From positions 1 to 9,019 of the forward strand of contig DATLVC010000206.1 in assembly GCA_035577685.1 (NCBI GenBank): a DNA stretch of 9,019 bases. Reading direction: 5' to 3'. Position 1 is the first letter of the stretch; each line of letters begins with the position of its first letter. A program made the position numbers and the translations under genes. The notes below the pieces were generated by a model that did no database searches, was not told the DNA's origin, and saw only the letters and a program-made list of their open reading frames with translations. Shown here in pieces: positions 6,267-9,019 of the stretch. The stretch comes from CAIYRG01 sp035577685 (GTDB lineage Bacteria > Pseudomonadota > Alphaproteobacteria > Micropepsales > Micropepsaceae).

Positions 6267-6982
6267 CCGGATTTCTTAATCGGCTCTCCGGCTTCGCGGT
6301 GAGAAGTCCGGCGCCCGGTGCGGCACGAATTTCTTTGCCGCCGCGATTTGCGCCCGGCCCGGCGATGCCGGTTCAGGAACGCGGTGTGGAGCAAGCCAAT
6401 CCGATCGCCGCAATGAATCCGCTATCCGAAAGTTCCGCGGAGTCGGGGTTCGACCGTACGCCACGTAAAGAGCCGGATTCCATTCTTTCGGGCGCCCGCC
6501 CCGGCACGTCGCAACCTGGGGCCGAAGGCACCGCGACGACTTCTGACGTGTCGATTTCGGGCCGTAATAGGCGACCCGCCAGGGAATCAGCTGCGCCCAT
6601 GATGCCGAACGCCACAGCATCGATGTCGGATGCCCTCGCGGAACTGCGTGTTGCGAGAGAGGCGCTCCTTGGTGCGGCGGCGATGCCACGCGTTGGCCCG
6701 GTATCGCACCTTGCGTTGCGGCCGCAGCCACCGGCGCTCGCGCCTACGGCCGTCTCGGTGCCACAACAGCAAGATATCCGAGCGCCGCTCGCTGCGGATG
6801 TCTTGGCAAGCCGCCCGCAGCCCTCCCGAAACGATCCTCCGGTCTATGTCACCATCGATCGCATCGACGTGCGCGTCGCGCCGCCTGCCAAACCTGCAGC
6901 GGCGCAGCCCCGCCCCCGCCGCGCCGCGAGTCTCTCCCTGTCCGATTATTTGCGCGGCAGCGGCCGGGAGGGACGCACATGA
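6263..6982 (+). CDS. Proline/alanine-rich eCIS-associated protein with conserved C-terminal motif (239 aa)
   Basis: No enzymatic domain is recognisable. Residues 1-190 are rich in Pro, Ala, Ser and Arg with low complexity, so probably disordered, apart from one helix at about 121-140 (MSDALAELRVAREALLGAAA). The C-terminus has an ordered strand, VYVTIDRIDVRVAPP (194-208), and a terminal helix, SLSLSDYL (223-230). This strand-plus-DYL ending resembles small uncharacterised proteins encoded just before DUF4255 genes in other eCIS loci, so it is probably a system component. I recall this from memory and have not checked it. The ATG at 6263 is used because it overlaps the previous stop (ATGA) and gives a plausible N-terminus; the frame is open back to 6068 but that part lies within the previous gene. 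The site before it is weak (CAGGG), so translation probably depends on coupling. Function unknown; an adaptor or tether is speculative. Confidence 0.78.
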   Translation: MTGFLNRLSGFAVRSPAPGAARISLPPRFAPGPAMPVQERGVEQANPIAAMNPLSESSAESGFDRTPRKEPDSILSGARPGTSQPGAEGTATTSDVSISGRNRRPARESAAPMMPNATASMSDALAELRVAREALLGAAAMPRVGPVSHLALRPQPPALAPTAVSVPQQQDIRAPLAADVLASRPQPSRNDPPVYVTIDRIDVRVAPPAKPAAAQPRPRRAASLSLSDYLRGSGREGRT

Positions 6983-8328
6983 GCTCGCCGCTTGCAATCG
7001 GCGCTGTCAGTGCGGTGCTGCGCAATCTTCTCGATAACGGTCTGATCGAGGCCGGCGTCGCGATGGGCACGACCGTCAATATCAGCGCGGTGGCGCCCGA
7101 CGTCATCGATCTCAACAATGCGGAGGAGCCGCCGCGGCTCAACCTGTTTCTGCACCAAGTGACGCCCAATTCCGGCTGGCGCAATGCCGACCTTCCGTCG
7201 CGTAGCGCGATCACCGGCGAACGGCTGACCAATGCGCCGCTCGCGCTCGACCTGCATTATCTACTGACAGCCTATGGCCGCGCCGATTTTCAGGCCGAGA
7301 TATTGCTCGGTTATGCGATGCATTTGCTGCATGAGCGCCCGGTGCTCGACCGTGCCGCTATCAGGCGCGCTCTCGATCCGAGCCCGCTCGATGTGAGCAT
7401 GCTACCACCCGCCTATCAGGCGCTTGCTGCCTCGGACCTCGCCGATCAGGTCGAACTGATCAAGATCACACCGGCCGCGATGGGCAATGACGAAATGTCG
7501 AAGCTCTGGTCGGCAATCCAGACGCATTGTCGCCCATCCTCGGCATATCAGGTCTCGGTGGTGCTGATCCAAGGTACCAAGCCCGGCCTTAGCCCGTTGC
7601 CGGTGTTGTCGCGCGGGCTGGTCGATCCGGTGACGAAGCGCGATCGGGGCGTGGTGGTCAATCCGGATTTATTGCCGCCCTTGCCGACGCTTTTCACGCT
7701 CGAGCCGCCCGCGAAGAAAAGCGCGGCAACGCTCGGCGACATCGTCAAGATCACTGGCGTGCGTTTGGCTGGCGCCGGTCACCGCGTGCGACTTTCGCAT
7801 CGGCTGCTCGCCACGCCGATTGAACTAATTCCATCAGCGCCGAACGCGGCCGGAACGCAGCTCACCGTCACTTTGCCCAATGATGCGGCGGCGCAAAGCA
7901 ATTTCGCCCCAGGCCAATGGGCGCTCAGCATCCGCTTCACGCCGACCGGTGAGCTGAACCCCCGCGACACGAATGCGATCCCGCTGGTATTGGCGCCCGT
8001 GCCGGTGATCGCGGCGGATGCGGGGCTGGGTCTGCCGGCCGCCAGCGTGACACGGGGTGGGGTACCGCCGAGTGTCACGGTCACCATGGCATCGCGCCCG
8101 CAGGTGCGTCCCCAGCAAAGTGCCTCGCTCGTGCTCGATACGGTGGAAGCGCTCGCCCAACCGCGGGTTGCCGCAGCCGACCCGCTGGTTTTTCAATTCT
8201 CCAACACACTGGCCGCCGGCAATCATTGGGTGCGCTTGCGTGTCGATGGCACGGACAGCGTGCTGCTCGACAAGAGCGGTCCGGCTCCGATTTTCGACCC
8301 GACCCAGCAGATCGCGGTGCCGCCATGA
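6979..8328 (+). CDS. DUF4255 tail terminator/cap protein (Pvc16/Cis16-like), 449 aa
   Basis: The N-terminal half is a DUF4255 domain, the Pvc16 N-terminal family that forms the cap ending the sheath and tube in eCIS particles. Supporting motifs: SPLAIGAVSAVLRNLLDNGL (3-22), the strand pair VNISAVAPDVIDL (33-45), PPRLNLFLHQVTPNSGWRN (51-69), PLALDLHYLLTAYG (87-100), then GYAMHLLHERPVL (111-123) and the segment LWSAIQTHCRPSSAYQVSVV (176-195). Residues about 225-445 form a beta-rich extension that looks like one or two Ig/IPT-like domains: GDIVKITGVRLAGAGHRVRL (243-262), a WALSIRF strand, and NHWVRLRVDG near 405-414. That makes it longer than a bare DUF4255 protein. GGGAGGGA at 6966-6973 is a good ribosome site, and the start overlaps the previous stop as ATGA. 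DUF4255 is among the best markers separating eCIS from phage and type VI systems. Confidence 0.93.
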   Translation: MSSPLAIGAVSAVLRNLLDNGLIEAGVAMGTTVNISAVAPDVIDLNNAEEPPRLNLFLHQVTPNSGWRNADLPSRSAITGERLTNAPLALDLHYLLTAYGRADFQAEILLGYAMHLLHERPVLDRAAIRRALDPSPLDVSMLPPAYQALAASDLADQVELIKITPAAMGNDEMSKLWSAIQTHCRPSSAYQVSVVLIQGTKPGLSPLPVLSRGLVDPVTKRDRGVVVNPDLLPPLPTLFTLEPPAKKSAATLGDIVKITGVRLAGAGHRVRLSHRLLATPIELIPSAPNAAGTQLTVTLPNDAAAQSNFAPGQWALSIRFTPTGELNPRDTNAIPLVLAPVPVIAADAGLGLPAASVTRGGVPPSVTVTMASRPQVRPQQSASLVLDTVEALAQPRVAAADPLVFQFSNTLAAGNHWVRLRVDGTDSVLLDKSGPAPIFDPTQQIAVPP

Positions 8329-9019
8329 ACGCGCTCGGCGGAACACCGGCGGGGCAGCCTGCGCAATTCGCAAACTGGTCCGAAGCGAACCAGCAATGGC
8401 TGATCGACGCGATCGCGCGGCTGCGCGCGCGTCTTCAAGGGCAAGCGACGGTGGGCGGTAGTGAAGCAACTGTGGAGGCTGGGCCCGAGCCCGCTTTCAC
8501 GCCGGCCCTGATCCATTGCGCGCAAGTGTTTGGCCTTTCGCCTTTCGAGCGTGAAGTTCTGTTGCTGGTCGCGGGGCTCGAACTCGATTCCGGCCTGCGC
8601 GCGGCTGTTGCAGCGCTGAATGACGGTGTATCCCCCCGCGCCAACTACGCTTTCGCGTTCGGCATGCTGACCCAACCGCATTGGGGTGCGTTATCGCCCG
8701 ATGCGCCATTGCGCTATTGGCGGTTGGTCGAGCCCGAAGCCGGAATGCCCCTCACGCAGGCCGCGTTGCGCATCGACGAGCGCATTCTGCATTTCATCTC
8801 TGGCGTCGCTGCCAGTGATGTTCACCTGCACGGCGTAGCGCGCCATCTGCAGACAGCCGTAGCGGAAGACGCGATCGAGACGGAGACCGCCAAGTGCATC
8901 GCCCAAAGCGCGAGCACCCATCACGAGCGCGGGTGCATCGCGGTCCTTTATGGCAACGCCAATGATTCCTGCACCCGGCGTGACGTGGCATTGGCGGCCG
9001 TTGCGGCGCTTCGCCAGCC
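8325..9019 (+). CDS. AAA+ ATPase of eCIS (Cis15/Pvc15-like), N-terminal part (3' end outside window)
   Basis: The frame is open from ATG 8325 to the right edge (231 complete codons), so the gene is cut there. The visible part is the N-terminal region of the eCIS ATPase family, not the catalytic core: FTPALIHCAQVFGLSPFERE (about 58-77), VLLLVAGLELD (78-88), a segment around YAFAFGMLTQPHWGALSPDA, PLRYWRLVEPE (about 128-138), then PLTQAALRIDERILHFISGV, a typical lead-in of these proteins. Walker A, Walker B and sensor motifs should lie downstream and cannot be confirmed here. The last residues (ERGCIAVLYGNAND) may begin a first, degenerate ATPase domain. The start overlaps the DUF4255 stop as ATGA with no clear ribosome site, so coupled translation is likely. 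From family knowledge this ATPase is a conserved eCIS component, probably for assembly or cargo loading; the exact job is unsettled. Confidence 0.9.
   Translation, partial: MNALGGTPAGQPAQFANWSEANQQWLIDAIARLRARLQGQATVGGSEATVEAGPEPAFTPALIHCAQVFGLSPFEREVLLLVAGLELDSGLRAAVAALNDGVSPRANYAFAFGMLTQPHWGALSPDAPLRYWRLVEPEAGMPLTQAALRIDERILHFISGVAASDVHLHGVARHLQTAVAEDAIETETAKCIAQSASTHHERGCIAVLYGNANDSCTRRDVALAAVAALRQ

Noticed and set aside
1..9019. CRISPR arrays, tRNA/rRNA genes, insertion sequences or attachment sites
   Set aside because: No regularly spaced repeats, RNA gene signatures, transposase or flanking terminal repeats were seen on either strand by eye.

Overview
The window is GC-rich with dense same-strand genes and reads as a proteobacterial chromosome, most likely an alphaproteobacterium. 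That taxonomic call is an inference from composition and protein style only. Every supported gene is on the + strand. There are two blocks: signal transduction genes at about 1-3476, and the start of a contractile injection system (CIS) operon at about 3512-9019, which continues past the right edge.

Regulatory block. The window opens inside the end of a hybrid sensor histidine kinase (ATP-binding G-box, receiver domain, helical tail). Its stop overlaps the start of a response regulator of receiver, PAS-like and LuxR-type helix-turn-helix (HTH) architecture (835-1764), a normal kinase/regulator pair. A 266-base gap with no visible gene follows. Next is a second LuxR-type regulator (2031-2792) whose receiver keeps the phospho-acceptor Asp but has lost the conserved Ser/Thr and Lys. 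After another non-coding gap of about 276 bases, containing a cluster of palindromes, comes a small protein with a receiver-like fold but without the phosphorylation residues (TTG start at 3069, end 3476).

Injection-system block. 35 bases after the pseudo-receiver comes a contractile tail sheath (3512-4993). It is followed by a gp19-type tail tube protein (5015-5539), a gp26-like baseplate-associated protein with two CxxC pairs (5553-6266), a proline-rich protein with a conserved C-terminal motif (6263-6982), a DUF4255 (Pvc16/Cis16-type) tail terminator with a long beta-rich C-terminal extension (6979-8328), and the N-terminal part of a Cis15/Pvc15-type AAA+ ATPase (8325 onward, cut by the edge). 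The last three junctions are ATGA overlaps, so this is a tightly coupled operon. Sheath, gp19-type tube, DUF4255 and AAA+ ATPase together indicate an extracellular contractile injection system (eCIS; the Afp, PVC, MAC and Streptomyces CIS group) rather than a complete prophage or a type VI secretion system. Spike, remaining baseplate, tape measure, fibre and cargo genes are not in the window and would be expected downstream.

How the parts may work together (inference): the kinase/regulator pair and the atypical LuxR regulator could control the injection operon. The best candidate control region is the dyad cluster at 2951-3017, and the pseudo-receiver would be the first gene of the transcript. 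Only adjacency and shared orientation support this.
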